From Kingdonia uniflora (Eukaryota; Streptophyta; Magnoliopsida; Ranunculales; Circaeasteraceae): a stretch of DNA of 64,000 bases. A program made the position numbers and the translations under genes. Below, piece by piece: positions 32,250 through 44,099 of the stretch (its first letter is position 1; each line of letters begins with the position of its first letter). Below the pieces are notes generated by a model. The model was given only the letters and a program-made list of their open reading frames with translations, searched no databases and had not been told where the DNA came from. The stretch lies in contig JACGCM010000560.1 in NCBI GenBank assembly GCA_014058105.1, forward strand, positions 5,394,001 to 5,458,000, given 5' to 3'.

Positions 32250-32573
32250 GCGGATTCGTCTTCCCGTGGAAGGATGATTGACTATAAAGATTCCTAAAGT
32301 ATGTGAGAGGATCTTGGGTTCATTTTGTTATAATACTGAACTATTAGGGAGGGAATGTGAGCTCGAAGGTTAGATGCAAGGAGACCCTGTGAGCATGCCC
32401 GTTATTTTGATGAGGTCTGCATCTGTAAATTGGTGAGAGATTCAGTAGACCAATAGAAGTTGCCTGTTTTGATTGCTGAAGTTGAGATCGAATATGAAGA
32501 TCTGAGTATCGACGAATAATGTGATTAGATGATGTTTGTTTAGGATACCAAGGCTATGATGGATGTTTTGTAA
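32250..32573 (+). pseudogene. Antisense module ORF2 relic, A3
   Basis: Degraded equivalent of 13606-13838. It keeps the middle segment missing from A1 and ends at the same kind of TAA (32571). Several shifts and stops. No recognised domain. Confidence 0.4.
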
Positions 32574-32843
32574 AGTGTGTCTTATGAATAATATAATTGC
32601 TTTGAATGTAGCAGAAATAATATAAGTTAATCGGATCCTCTATAGGGGCGAATCTGTTTTGAGACTGTTTTAGCAAACATTTTGAGTAATTGTGAACATT
32701 TGGACAGTTTAGAAAATGACGACAATCACTATAAGTATGATAAACAAAGACAAAAAAACAAAAATATGAAAATGCTGAAGCTTCTAGTTTTTTTTTGTAT
32801 GCAAAAGGAAATAGAACTCTGGCATCGTACAGTGTGAGTCATC

Positions 32844-33272
32844 ATGAGTGCGGGAAGGTCAGGAAAAGATATGATAATAGGGAAGAAAATATGTTAAAAA
32901 GTGTGGGGAGTTGAAATAATGGAAAGGTGGTTTTATCTAAAAGGTGCAAGGCGTCTGACATGGTGAGTGGAAAGGGCACCTCAGTTCAGGAATCGAGGAC
33001 GGATCGTCCGAGGAGTAATAAATGCTAGCCACTGGAGAAAGAAATGATAAATAGTACTACTTCATCTCTAATCAAACATTTTACAACTTCATAAAATTTG
33101 GAGAACACTCAGAGAGAGAGACGAAAGATCAGGGGATTCGATAAAGAGTTATCCGAAGGTGATAAACGGTTAAAGACGGCAAAGGATTCTGGATCTCGTA
33201 GGTGGCAATACAGTAGCGTTGAGAGGGTAAAGCTTGACTCTACTGCCGATTCTCATTCAGATACTAAAGGTT
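32844..33272 (+). pseudogene. Antisense module, basic N-terminal ORF relic, A3
   Basis: Matches 14109-14540 of A1 at nucleotide level. It begins ATGAGTGCGGGAAGGTCAGG but is shifted soon after. The Arg/Lys-rich ERRKIRGFDKELSEGDKRLK segment is still readable near 33120-33180. Confidence 0.45.
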
Positions 33273-33397
33273 AGTAGAGATGTATGTGATATATGTTGAG
33301 GTATTTCTATATATATATAGATGGAAGAATGATAAATACCATTACCTGCTTGTAGGTCGAGCGTGAGAGGCATCTCTAAAGGGTAATTTTTTTTAAG

Positions 33398-34144
33398 ATG
33401 GGTAGTTCGTCCATTAATGTGGTATCGACTTTTGGTCGAACGAATGAGTCTAATAATGAAAGAGATGTAAGATTAGAGCAATTTCCGGGTTTCCCTGGTC
33501 AATTGGTATCTTACCCTACTGGTTCAGATGCCTTTAGAGTGTTTTGTAAATCTAAGGCAGCTGTAGGAAGGAAGTGGGGCAAATGTGTAGAGTTTGCCGG
33601 TATGCAGTTTAGGGGTTCTACGGTAGCGGTAGGGGAAGACTATTTTTACCTATTGGCTGATTTGGAAGTGGATAAATGAGATAGGGGCATAGATGAATCG
33701 ATCTCGTTAGAATAATTTGATGGGGATGTCCAGAGTGATCTCTCGGAGGGTTTTTTGTGTTACCTATCTCAATTAGAGTATGGGTTGAGCCTGCCCCTCA
33801 TCAATTTGGCGAAGGGGATTATGAATGCAATTGGGGCATGTCTTGTTCAATTGAACGGGAACATGTGGGAGGTAATAACCGTGTGCGACCATCTGAATGA
33901 AAAATGGTAAAGGGAGGATAAAGTTAGGTGGATAACCCTGAGGACATTTTGCACTTTTATGGGGTGAAGAATTATAAGGCCAGTGGTGGGTCTTATTTTT
34001 GTATGAGCACAACTGGACATCATTTTTTTGATCTGAATTTAGTAGGTCGAACCTGGAATGACAACATTATATGGGTGAAGGGTAATTGCCTTTAAAGAGA
34101 TGATGAAGAACCTTTGGACCTTTGGTTTAGATCTGCAAAGAAAA
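33398..34144 (+). pseudogene. Antisense module, PF04195-like domain exon, A3
   Basis: The ATG at 33398 opens MGSSSINVVSTFGRTNESNN and stays open for 93 codons (to 33679), including SDAFRVFCKSKAAVGRKWGK and FAGMQFRGSTVAVGEDYFYL. After a TGA the GLSLPL...IQLNGN-type segment follows (about 33775-34090) with stops. The exon ends at an intact GTAAGT donor (34145), and the next exon starts after TTGCAG at 34226. A1 has lost both of these splice sites. Confidence 0.68.
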
Positions 34145-34225
34145 GTAAGTATAGTCATGCATAGATAAAATTATTTGTACGTTTTGTTGACAACTATAGT
34201 TGATAGTAAAAATGTATAATTGCAG

Positions 34226-37109
34226 GTGTGAAGTCTATAGTGGAAAGAAAAGAATCCATGTTGGACAAAATTGCGGAAGAGGAGACAGGACTCGAACTTG
34301 TGATGGAAGGACTCGACCTGAGTAGAAAAAAGAGGGTTGATTGTAGGTTGAACAATGTTAGAAAGGCTCAGTTTACTAGGTCGATGGCTGGGGTTGATGA
34401 AGAAAAAGTCTAGTAAGTGGTGAGGAAGTTTGAACTAATTTTCCCAAGACTCCTAGAACTGGAAGTTTGGCTCAGCCAAATCCTGTCAAGCCAAACAAAG
34501 TAGCTCAAAGATATCTGAAGAAACGGATGCTAAAGGCTCTGCCGGCCTCTGGTACAACTGGAAATGGTGAGGTCGCGAAGGATAAGAGGAGAAGGGTCTA
34601 ACCCTAGGTGGACGGCAAGATGGTATGTGGTTCTCCAAAGAAAGGGCCTCAAAGTTTGACGGCCTCAAAGTTGTCGAAGAAAGGGCCAGGTTGGTGGTTC
34701 TCCAAAGAGAGGAAGATACGAGCAAGATGGTATGTTTTAATTATCATAAAGAAATGCTTAATATACTTCGAGCTAATCACTGAGATGGATGTAATTTTTT
34801 TCAGGTTGCTCATCTTTTCAAGGGTATTTGGCTCGGTATAGAGGAAGAGAAAAGTGAGCTGAAGAAGGTCAAAATCGAGCTGGAGAAAGAATTGGCTCAA
34901 TCTAGGGCTGACGCTTTGAAGGACGTCAAGCAGCTGAAGGCTTCTTATGCCCTAGCGATTGGTCAGCTGCAGGTGGAGACCAAGGCCAATCTTGATGAGA
35001 TGACTAAGGAGCATGACAGGCTAGGCTATTATTTGATGATAAAAGGCTATTCTAAGGAGGAGGTGGATGCCATTAAGGCGGACACCTATGTTGAGGAAGA
35101 AAAGGAGGAGGAAGCAGAAGCGGTGGGAGTCGTGGACGGTTTTGATGGTGCTTCCCGCCAGATAGAGCTCGACAATCAAGGGGATGACGTCGAGCTCCCA
35201 GAAGGTGGTTGTGGGAAGGTAGGGTAAACACATTTCTTTGCATAAGTATATGTAAATTGTTTGAATTGTGTCTGAGGATGAAACTTCTACAGATTGACCT
35301 TGTTTTATAAACTATTTGTAGGTAGTTAGAGAGATGAGTCTCAGAATAAATGACCTAGAGTCTAGATTTTCCAGGGAAAGAGAGACCTCTAAAGCCTTGA
35401 TGTCTGCGCAAGTGGAGCTGCAGGTTAGATCGGAATAGGCTTTTCGACTTGTATGTTATTCCAACGTTCAATTATAAGGTAAATAGGATAGAAATGCATG
35501 ATAAAAATCCAACGCTATTAATACTGAGTGATATGTTGAAAGTATGTACATTGTACGCTGAAAGAAGACTCATGAAGTGTTCATCTGAGAATGGACTCCA
35601 AACTTTTAGTCTAAAAGTATTTGGAAGTAGATGTTTAGAAACCACATAGTCTCTTTAAAAATGTAGTATGTATATTTTCAAAGGCTTTCCTGAATCGAAC
35701 TGTACTAAAACTTGTTATATTTCCTAGGTCGAATTAGATTCATCTCGCTCACATGAAGATAACGTACTCATGTGTAATCGGGAATTTGTGGAGCAGTTCG
35801 ATAGAATGATGGAGGCAAACGAGAATAGAGAAGATCAATACGTAAAAGCGCATTTCCGACTACTGAAGTTGACCCAGGCCGTTTCCGACCTGACTCTTCA
35901 GATTGAAAAGAAAGATTTTGAGATAAAGAAGGGATTAAAAGAGCTATCCGAGGTAGCAGAGCGCGTTGAAAAGCTTCAACATCAAGTTGACGCGTTGGCT
36001 TGAAGGGTAAGCAGGCCGACACGGCTCAATACTGTATTTAGGCACAAGAAAAATCAGAGGAACAATTTTGGTCTGATCTTCAGAACTGTAGGAATGAATT
36101 GGAGCGAATGAGACAAAAATTCGTTGAAAAGGACGACGAGCTAAGGGTAGCTCAAAAAAATCTATCGGCTTTAGAAGCCGCAACTGAACATTTACAAACG
36201 GCCCTCCTCGCCAAGGATATGGAATTCCGAGAAATGCAACGAAGGTACAATGACTTAAACGAGAGGGTTTCATGACTTAAAGCTGATCTAGCGCAAGCCA
36301 TTGCGCATGCCAAGAAAGCTGAGGCTAGAGAGCGTTTAGGGGGAAGAATAACTGAGGTTAAGGCTCCTTTAGTTTGAGGGGATGCAGTTAGTCTCTCAGG
36401 TCAAATTAGAGAGCTAGAGAGTGACGTATCTCATAATCAGGAGCATGTTCAGAAGGGAAATATGAATTTGAGGGTATGCCAACATAAGTTGGATGTTACA
36501 CTTATCTGGGAGAAAGTTCTGGAAGGGGAGATCAAAGCAAAGGAATCACTGGTGAAGAGGAAAGAAGAATTATTGAAAGATCTGCCAGCTAGGGAAGAGT
36601 TAAACGTAGAAATTGGGACACTTCATGCTCGGGTAGTAGACTTAGAAGCCATGAACCTAGCAGAGTCAGCGAAGCATATTTCCAAGTTAGAAGAAGATGT
36701 CATCTATCGCGATAAGGTCGATGCGGAAATAATTGAATGGAAAAACGAGTATGCTAGGTTAAAGTCACACCTCGATAGGTTGAAGGCAAGATTTACAATA
36801 ATTGTAGTACCTGATGCATCTCAATTTGATCTGTTAAGGGTGATCGTTGCATCTTTTGTAGAGGAAGTAAAAAGATTTGAGTCAGAGCGAGATTCCTTTT
36901 TCAAAACTCTGCCGGATAAGGGATGCATCTGTAGAGCTAAGATAGATCGAGGGAGCTGTCTGGGTACCATGGAGACCCAACTGGGAACTCAAACTGCTGA
37001 TTCGATAGAACAAGGTAGAGCTACTGTGGCCCGCAAATTGAAAGCTCGACATCTTGATGTGTGGGGAATCGCTGCTGACACTTCCTCAACAGAAAAGAAT
37101 CTTTTGTAA
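34226..37109 (+). pseudogene. Antisense module, coiled-coil exons, A3
   Basis: Exons 34226-34729, 34805-~35226 and 35728-37109, with introns bordered GT/AG at 34730/34804 and ending CCTAG at 35727. The text includes VKQLKASYALAIGQLQVETK and KGYSKEEVDAIKADTYVEEE. A long open tail, 36462-37109 (215 codons), has AREELNVEIGTLHARVVDLE, a predicted coiled coil and Cys residues near the end (GCICRAKIDRGSCLG). It ends at a TAA in the first tandem-repeat region. A few stops upstream (near 34410, 36001, 36272 and 36376) disable it. Confidence 0.65.
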
Positions 37110-37266
37110 TATGAATTTGGCCTAAAAACAAATATTATCTGTCACAGACGCATTGAAATAGATGAAAGAAAGTATGACCATTGAGTTATCATGTGTCTGG
37201 TGGGGTCTTTGATATAAAACAAATTTTTTATATTCGTTTAATCAAAGAAATGGGTTGAGTTAAGCC

Positions 37267-37990
37267 TGTAGGGACCTAACTTCGTTTGGAGGTGAACTTG
37301 GTTATTATAACGTAGAATCAATCTTCAATCAAAGGGATGCAAGCTATTGGTCAAGAGTAAGAACTAACTACAGACAAACACTTGCATAGAGGCCCGAATA
37401 TGACTCTCTACGACCTCTGATGAGGATTTTTAAGATAGATTATATTACTGAAGAGTAATTTGTGGGTTCGAATACAGTGTGCACTGGGAGGTCGAAGGAA
37501 AATGCAAGAGGCCAGTGATAATTTTTCTAATCCCCACATTGTTTCCCCTCTCCTTTATTTATAGAGTCATAGGAAGCTGAGTCACCAAATGGGGGTCAGG
37601 ATTACATGATTACTGTCAGAAAATCCCGGCGAGTTATGGCGCCGGCTCTGTCTACACTGTTACTGTGACTGCTATCTGATATGTCTCTGTACTTCGGAAC
37701 TGTGGCGCAGTGGTCGGCCTGTCACTATAGCTATAAAGGCCAATCATTACGACGGCTTATCTGGTAGGATGGTTGTCTGTCCCATTATACTTCAACCATG
37801 TGTAGATATGGTCGAAGAGTATTTGTCATAAAGTATTAGTCTGTCCTCAAAGTTTTGTCTGGTGCCGATGCTTCATCTTCGGGGGATCTCTAGGGAGTCT
37901 ATTTTAGGGATTGAGTAGGCTTCGATATATTGGAGTAGACTGTGAAGTAGGTTTTGGCTGTCTGTCGAAGGTTACGACTAGGCTACTACA
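37267..37990 (-). repeat. B 3' LTR
   Basis: TGTAGGGACCTAAC...GGCTACTACA, 724 bp. On the minus strand it is preceded by the polypurine GAGAGGGGGCGAA (37991-38003). Matches the solo LTR at 3572-4289. Confidence 0.9.
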
Positions 37991-38252
37991 TTCGCCCCCT
38001 CTCAGCGAAGGTTTCGAAGCAAGGTAGAGAGGTGTTCGCTAAGAAAATTGTTCGGTCTTAGAATCCGAGCTATTTGACTGCTGGTTTTCGTTTAAGTAAT
38101 AAAAGAGGGTAATTTAGAGGTGTAGGTGGTAATAGGGTAATAAATGAGGTGAAGGCTATACAGATGGGTTATTGTGAAGGGATGGTGTATATTCTCCCTT
38201 TTACAGTAGTCTTCTGCTATTTTTCCTGATTCTAAAGATTTGAATGGATACC

Positions 38253-38582
38253 ATGGCAAACACGCGTTACCATAAGAGGATGGGCTTCGCTCTCGATCAT
38301 CGAGTGGGGCAGAAGATGGTGGAACTCCATATGAAGTTTTTTTGGTAGCATGATCTAAACTGGGACATGCCGGACCTTATGGAGGAAGGACCTGAGGAGT
38401 TCATCAATTGTGATCCTTATGCCTATCTGTAGGAACAGCTGAGGTTTCACTTTACGACTGCTGAGAGGCGCTATCTCTTTTTGATGGCTCTGGCTGAAAG
38501 TCTTGTTTGTGCAGAAGAGATCATCGTGGAACAAAACGCAGCAAGCGGAGCTAGAACTTCTGGACGTAGGGCTACTGGTTGA
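38253..38582 (+). pseudogene. Antisense module ORF1, element B
   Basis: It starts MANTRYHKRMGFALDHRVGQ and reads KMVELHMKFFW, a stop, then LNWDMPDLMEEGPEEFINCD and RFHFTTAERRYLFLMALAE before a TGA at 38580. Two in-frame stops (near 38346 and 38430). Length (~110 codons), the basic start, K-M-x-x-L, the aromatic residues and the ER-x-x-x-L-x-x-L-AE end correspond to ORF1 of A and C, at low identity. Confidence 0.5.
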
Positions 38583-39078
38583 TGTGGTGGATATTTATAT
38601 TTTGGTATGCTTTTGTTTTTCTGTATGGGGTTTTCTGCTTGGGGTGGTAGTAGGAATGTAATCTGTTTGTTTGATCGAATATTTGGAATGGTCATAATAT
38701 TTTCTGCACACTGGTATTACTGTGTTTGATTGATAATATAGACGAATGGAGACCAAAAACTCTTGTAGGTGCGCTTAGCACACGCATGTTATCGAACTGT
38801 TAGTGGTGTCGAGGTATAATGATATGATTGAAGGTAATGGTTATCGAAGGTTATGATGATATGTTTTTTGTGATGATCGATGGTTATAATGGACGAACGC
38901 TCGACGTTGGAGGTACACTCAACTAGAAGTCCTCGGGAATGAGGCTTGAATGCAGGTACCGACGAATCAGTTACGTCTAGGAAGTTGGAAAGGTTGTATG
39001 TTGACTTTTTGTGGTTGGAAATTAAAGGTTGCCATTAATTCGGCTAGGGAAGAGGGAAAGTTGTGGCAGGTTTATAGG

Positions 39079-39086
39079 TATAAAAG
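39079..39086 (+). promoter_or_regulatory. TATA-like box before antisense ORF2 (B)
   Basis: TATAAAAG lies 77 bp before the ATG at 39164, a good plant core-promoter word and spacing for a 5' UTR. Function inferred. Confidence 0.45.
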
Positions 39087-39163
39087 GGGGTAGGGTGGAG
39101 GGAATTTCTTCATCTGTCCTGCAGCATTCTCTTCATTTGTTTCTTTTACTTGGTTTGATCAAC

Positions 39164-39480
39164 ATGGCTGGAAACGTACCCGTTCAGGAAGATCAAGCGA
39201 TGGTGAGGGCTAGAAGAATCCAGGAGGCCTTGTTGGGTCTGCAACGGAGGTTGGTATAATGAAGGATATTAATGCTGAAATGCCAGACCTTTTTGAAGTT
39301 GAACCTGGGGTACCACTCTACGGCATGCCCTTCGCGTACTGGTGGGGAATAGTGTAGATGATGGAGCCATTACCCGGCTATCGGCTGTCCCTTCTCAAAG
39401 GCATTGCAGAGGATATAGTGGACCAGGAGAATGCAAATACAGTGGCCGTGGTTGAAGAGGAGCATCCCGCTAAAAACTAG
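39164..39480 (+). pseudogene. Antisense module ORF2, element B
   Basis: Starts MAGNVPVQEDQAMVRARRIQ and stops at 39257; the next frame continues MKDINAEMPDLFEVEPGVPL, then a stop, then MMEPLPGYRLSLLKGIAEDI to a TAG at 39478. Position, size and general layout match the second small ORF of C and A. No known domain. Confidence 0.45.
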
Positions 39481-40302
39481 GGTCCTCTGTCATATGTTGG
39501 TGTTATTACTTTTCTTTGCTCTGTTTCTTTTTTTTACTTTCTCTGTACGAGGCTTGTAATGTTTTCTTCCTTTCTGAATGAAAATGGTTTCTTGGAATAA
39601 CTTTCTTTGTTGAACTGTGAGTAGTAGTAATATAATTTGAATTTTGGACATATTGTCTTGAATCGTTAAGTTGATGGTACAACTGTCGGAATATATTGCT
39701 TGTGTTATTCGAAGGTAAGAATGAATTTTGTCAAAGCTAACGGTACAGTGTGTCGAAGCTAAAAGCATTATCTGTAAGCATACATTTTTGAATGGTTGAA
39801 GTTTATGATTATAGTCGGCCGAGGCGTCGATATTTTAAAATTGAAGGGTGTGTTGTCCATCGAAGGTCGATATATTTGATAAGTGAATTTAAGGCTATCT
39901 GTTGAGGATTGTTTAAGATGTAGAATGGTCGATTACTCGAGTTCAGGGATTGTGTCGAAGGTTATGTTTGATTTGAATAGCCATTCTGACAGCCTAGATA
40001 GTTGGTCTGTCAGACTGGTATGCGCGCCTGGGGCAGTGTACAAAAAGTAATGATGGTGTTTTACTCGTATTACGAAAAAGTTTATGATGCGACTATTTGG
40101 ATTTGATTGTTTAGTTTCGAGTAGGGGGAAAGAAGGTTAGAGAAACTTCAGCTTTTGCAGGCAGTTTGAAGTGAGGTTGTTGTTCGTACGTGAGAGATAC
40201 AAAGGGTACATTGGTCAAAACATATTGTAGGCGAAAAGCCCAGGTAGTGGGGTTGTGGTAATGATAGGGTTAGAAAATCAAGGCAGTTTTGGTTTTTCGA
40301 AA

Positions 40303-40314
40303 TATATATAAATA
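40303..40314 (+). promoter_or_regulatory. TATA-like box before the PF04195-like gene (B)
   Basis: TATATATAAATA upstream of the third antisense gene of B. C has TATAAAAA near 26956 and A has TA-rich tracts at the equivalent place. Suggestive only. Confidence 0.35.
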
Positions 40315-40734
40315 TGCAGAGAGTTGTTACTGTACGGTTTACTATAAAAATCAAAGAGTGTGAAGAGAAAAGAACGTACGCCATTTCGAACTTGGTGGTG
40401 GTTGCTGCATTTGTTGTTTTGATCCTGCTGATTCGAGGATAGTACTGCTAATCACTGGTAAGTTTTTTGATCTTTGCCTACTCTACTTTGTTTTACCCTT
40501 TTGAGGGTGTAGGACATTCTGTGTTTGGGGTTTAGGTGTTATTTTCAAGGGTAAGGAAACTTGGTGGATCTGGGCTTCGACCTATTATGGGGTTTGAGGT
40601 GGTTTGGAGGAGGTATAGGGTTTGAGATTGAAGTTTTGGCAAATTTCTAGAGGGGGTAGACGGGATAGGTGGCGTGAACACGGAATTGTCGAGTTTATCG
40701 ATCTAATTGCGCGTCTCTTCTTCTGTAGGCTAAA

Positions 40735-41576
40735 ATGCATAACCGTCAAGCTTTGAGATAAAGATTGATAAATGAGGAGATCAAAGAATTTGAGCTAGTA
40801 TTTCTGGTCGAGCCCCAATGGATTAGGTTAGTGATGTAGAAGTGTTAGATGTTGTAACCGAGGCTCTATTATCTATGGTTCTGCCGGCTGAGGAGGTTCC
40901 GGTTACGAGGCGTCGAAGGACGATAGTGACCAAAGATATTGATGAAGAAGAAATAATATGGGGGGAAGGGGGTGATGTGGGGCCTTTGGGTGGTAGAGAG
41001 GGAGATAAGGTGTAGAGTGACGATAATGCGAATTCGATAGAGTCAGATAGGGTCGAAGGTGCCATTTCAGCTAAAGATAGGATTAAATTAGGTCGGTTTG
41101 CTGCCAAATTAGAACTCTCGAAGGTGGGGGTGTATCTGAGTATTGCGGGGGCAGGGTTGACCTTTAAGTCAGACCTGGGGAAGGGATTATGGCTTATAGA
41201 AGCCAAATTCGATTGGGATTGGGGCTTCCTCTTCGAAGACTGGTGAAAGAAGTACTGAATTTCTGGGGGGTGACTCCGGTGCAAATGAATGGTAATTTTT
41301 ATGAGATGATAAGGGTGATAGAGGGGATGAATATAAAATTGGCTGGTGAGGGTCAAAGTTTGATTAAGTGGTTTAACATTATCACCGCTTACTCGAGGAT
41401 GGCAAGTCAGAACCCGGGGACCTATCACATCCAATGTCACCCAGAGAAACCTTGGATCTTTGATCTGTGCTCGATAGGCTGGGGGTGGAATAAAGATTTA
41501 CAGATAGTAAGGGGTAACTATGAGAATGTAGACGAGGATGACCCTTATAAATTACATCATAGGGTATATAACAAAA
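40735..41576 (+). pseudogene. Antisense module, PF04195-like domain exon, element B
   Basis: Starts near ATGCATAACCGTCAAGC and shows an acidic N-terminal region with several breaks. From 41189 an open tract reads AYRSQIRLGLGLPLRRLVKE, VLNFWGVTPVQMNGNFYEMI and GNYENVDEDDPYKL. This matches GLxLPL...NxxGxxPxQLNGN of A and C. The exon ends at AACAAAA before GTAAGT (41577), and the next exon starts after ATCTGCAG at 41654, the same joint as in A3 (34145/34226). Confidence 0.65.
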
Positions 41577-41653
41577 GTAAGTTTACTGTTGAAGGGTTGT
41601 TGTTGATGTGTATCTAAAATAAGTGATAACTGTGTTCTTGTTTTAATCTGCAG

Positions 41654-42870
41654 GTCCGAAGAGTTCGTCTTGGGATAATTCGGTAAATTATATTGATACT
41701 CTGCTCGAAGCTAGTGAAGACTGGGTAAATTATGTGTTTGACAGTCTAAAAATCAAAAGGAAAAGAAGGAAGAAGGTGTATTCCCTGCTTTGAGACATAC
41801 CCCCTACGCCGAAGCTACCAAAGTGAAAAAGAGGTAAAGGTGTTTCAAAGAGGCAAAAAGAGATGGGAGGGGAAGAGTTGTCAAGGAACTACCAGTTTGT
41901 GCCAGGATCGCATAGGGGATCGAAGCAAGCAGCACCAGTACCTGAAGTGGCAGGAGATAATTTAAAGTTGAGGCCGAGGATGGTAGCAACTCAAACTGAG
42001 AAGGGGAAGGGCCGGGTAGCTCCCGAAGCCTTAAAGGTGCAGGAATAGAAGGCTAGCCAATGAAAGAGGCGTAAGGTACCAGGAGAGGATGATACACTGG
42101 AGGAGGATGAAGAGATGACGGAGGATAAACGACAGGAGCAGGCTGTGGCAAAATAGGCTTTGATGGTCGAGCTCTGGGATGATGATCCAGACGAGGCTTC
42201 GATGGAAATAAAGAAGCACATGTTTCAGGTAACTATATATGGTTTTTTATTGTGGCACTTTGGGATTTCTTGAAAATTCTTCAAGTTTCAAGGTGCACTA
42301 ATTTCTTGAATATTTTAGCAGACAGATGTTTGGGTGCAAACTTGCAAAAGGGCAATGAAGTCAGTAAAGGAAAAATTTCAACAAGCAAAGGAAAACCTGA
42401 ATCTTTCTCGTAGGAAAGAGGCATCATTGGTGTCTGAAGTCTGGAAGTTGAACTAAGATCTGGGGGTGCTTACTGACTCTTATGATGAGAGGCTCAAGCT
42501 ACAGCGGTTGAGGCTGGAACGAGAGTAGTCTGCAAATCTTGCAGCGTGTGAGAGGTAAAAAGTGGATCATAAGGTAAATTTCCAGCGACAGTATGATGGA
42601 AAATGCAATGTAAATGTTAGGTTAAAAAGCTTTATAGATGATAAGGGGTATGACCCCGAGACATTGCAACCTTACCCTGCATCTCCAAACTTGTTGAAGG
42701 GGATGATTTGCAGATGAAGGGAAAAAAGGTGAACATTGTTGAAGAAGCAGTTGGAAGTACTGGGGGTGGTGCAGATACTTCTCTTATTGGAGCGCTCATT
42801 GGTAGGACTGTTGATGGTTTGGTCGTCGAAGGTTCGAATGAAGCTGCTGGGGGATCTGTGGAGCAATAAG
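41654..42870 (+). pseudogene. Antisense module, downstream exons, element B
   Basis: Continuation after the conserved intron. A second intron has GT at 42229 and AG before ~42322. The next exon reads VWVQTCKRAMKSVKEKFQQA and LTDSYDERLKLQRLRLERE, short charged coiled coil, then KGYDPETLQPYP, possibly equivalent to the KGYSEEEVDAIKADTY motif of A. It is shorter than in A. Stops at several points. End set at the TAA near 42868. Confidence 0.5.
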
Positions 42871-43389
42871 GTGTAACCGCATCGATATGAGGTATTTGGG
42901 GTTGGGGTTTCATTTCTTCTTCTGCTGATTATAATGTTGAGTTGTAATATGTTGAACGATGTTGTTGTTTTATGTTGGTCTCTGAACTCGGAAAGTTTTT
43001 TTTGTGCCTTTGCTATCTGTTGAACTTCTGAAGTTGATGCTGAACATATTGATACGTATTTTTTGAAGTGAATTCTGCATATATTGATTCTGGACATACT
43101 AATTCTGAACTTCTAATTTGATATCAGATTTTAGGATTAATTGTGTTATCTTGCTCTGATCTTGAATTGTTGGAATGTGGATGCGTATTCTATTGATTTT
43201 GCTTGTTTTGGACTCTTGATGATTGATCTTTAAATTGTGCCACAACTGTTCTTCTGATAGATAATAAGTTGAATGTTCTCTGCACTTGATAAAATTGTAG
43301 ATAGTATTTTCGTATACTGTTGCTATTTGAATGACTGTAGTGTGATCGAACTCTAAAGAGTGTCGAAGATGTATTAATCGAACTCTGTA

Positions 43390-44085
43390 TATTCTACTGG
43401 ACATCGAAGGCCGAAGCCACAACGATGTTTGAAAATTTGAAAAATTTCCAGGTCGCCTTCGAGTATCAGTCGGGCCGAGGAGACGTGATACCTAGAGGAA
43501 GCCTAAAAATTTACTGGACTTTAAAGGCCTAAGCCACAACGAAGCAATATCTGATCGCCTCCAATGCTTCCCCAAGGGCCCAGTCTTTCGACCATTCGTG
43601 CCCCTCGAGTTTGTTTGAATGTTGGAAGCTTGAGCAATTCAAGGTCGCCCTGAAGTATCAGCCAGGGCGAGGGTGGACATGATACCCTGGGTAAACCAAG
43701 AAAAAAATTGGACTTCCACAGTTTTAGAGCCTGAACGAAGTATATCTGATCGCTCCCAATGCATCCTCGAGGGTCCGGCCTTTCGACCATCCTTGCCCCT
43801 CGAGTTTGCTCGAATTTGGAGACTTGAGCAATTAAAGGTCGCCCCCAAGTATTAGTCGGGGCGAGGGTTGACATGATACCGAGGGTAAACCAAGAAAAGG
43901 ACTGGACTTCGAAAGCCTTGGCCACATCGAAGCAATATCTGATCGCCCCCAATGCATCCCCGAGGGTCCAGTCTTTCGACCATCCTTGCCCCTCAAGTTT
44001 GCTCGAAATTGGGAGCTTGAAAAATCTTGAGATTTCCCTCAAGTATCAGTCAGGTCAAAGGTTGACATGTTACCTACGTTAAATT
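43390..44085. repeat. ~195-bp tandem repeat in B, about 3.5 units
   Basis: The blocks ACTGGACTT...GAAGCAATATCTGATCGCC recur near 43512, 43708 and 43900, each followed by CCAGTCTTTCGACCAT and CCCCTCGAGTTTG. A partial unit begins near 43396. Minus-strand ORFs across it are by-products. It has the same position in the element as the repeats of A and C, with unrelated sequence and period. Confidence 0.9.
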
Positions 44086-44099
44086 AAGAAATTCAAAAT

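Noticed and set aside
40823..41440. 205-codon minus-strand ORF rich in Ser, Pro and Thr
   Set aside because: It is the shadow of the plus-strand PF04195-like gene of B, whose reading is conserved with A and C.
43521..44042. 173-codon minus-strand ORF
   Set aside because: It lies on the ~195-bp tandem repeat of element B and has no other support.
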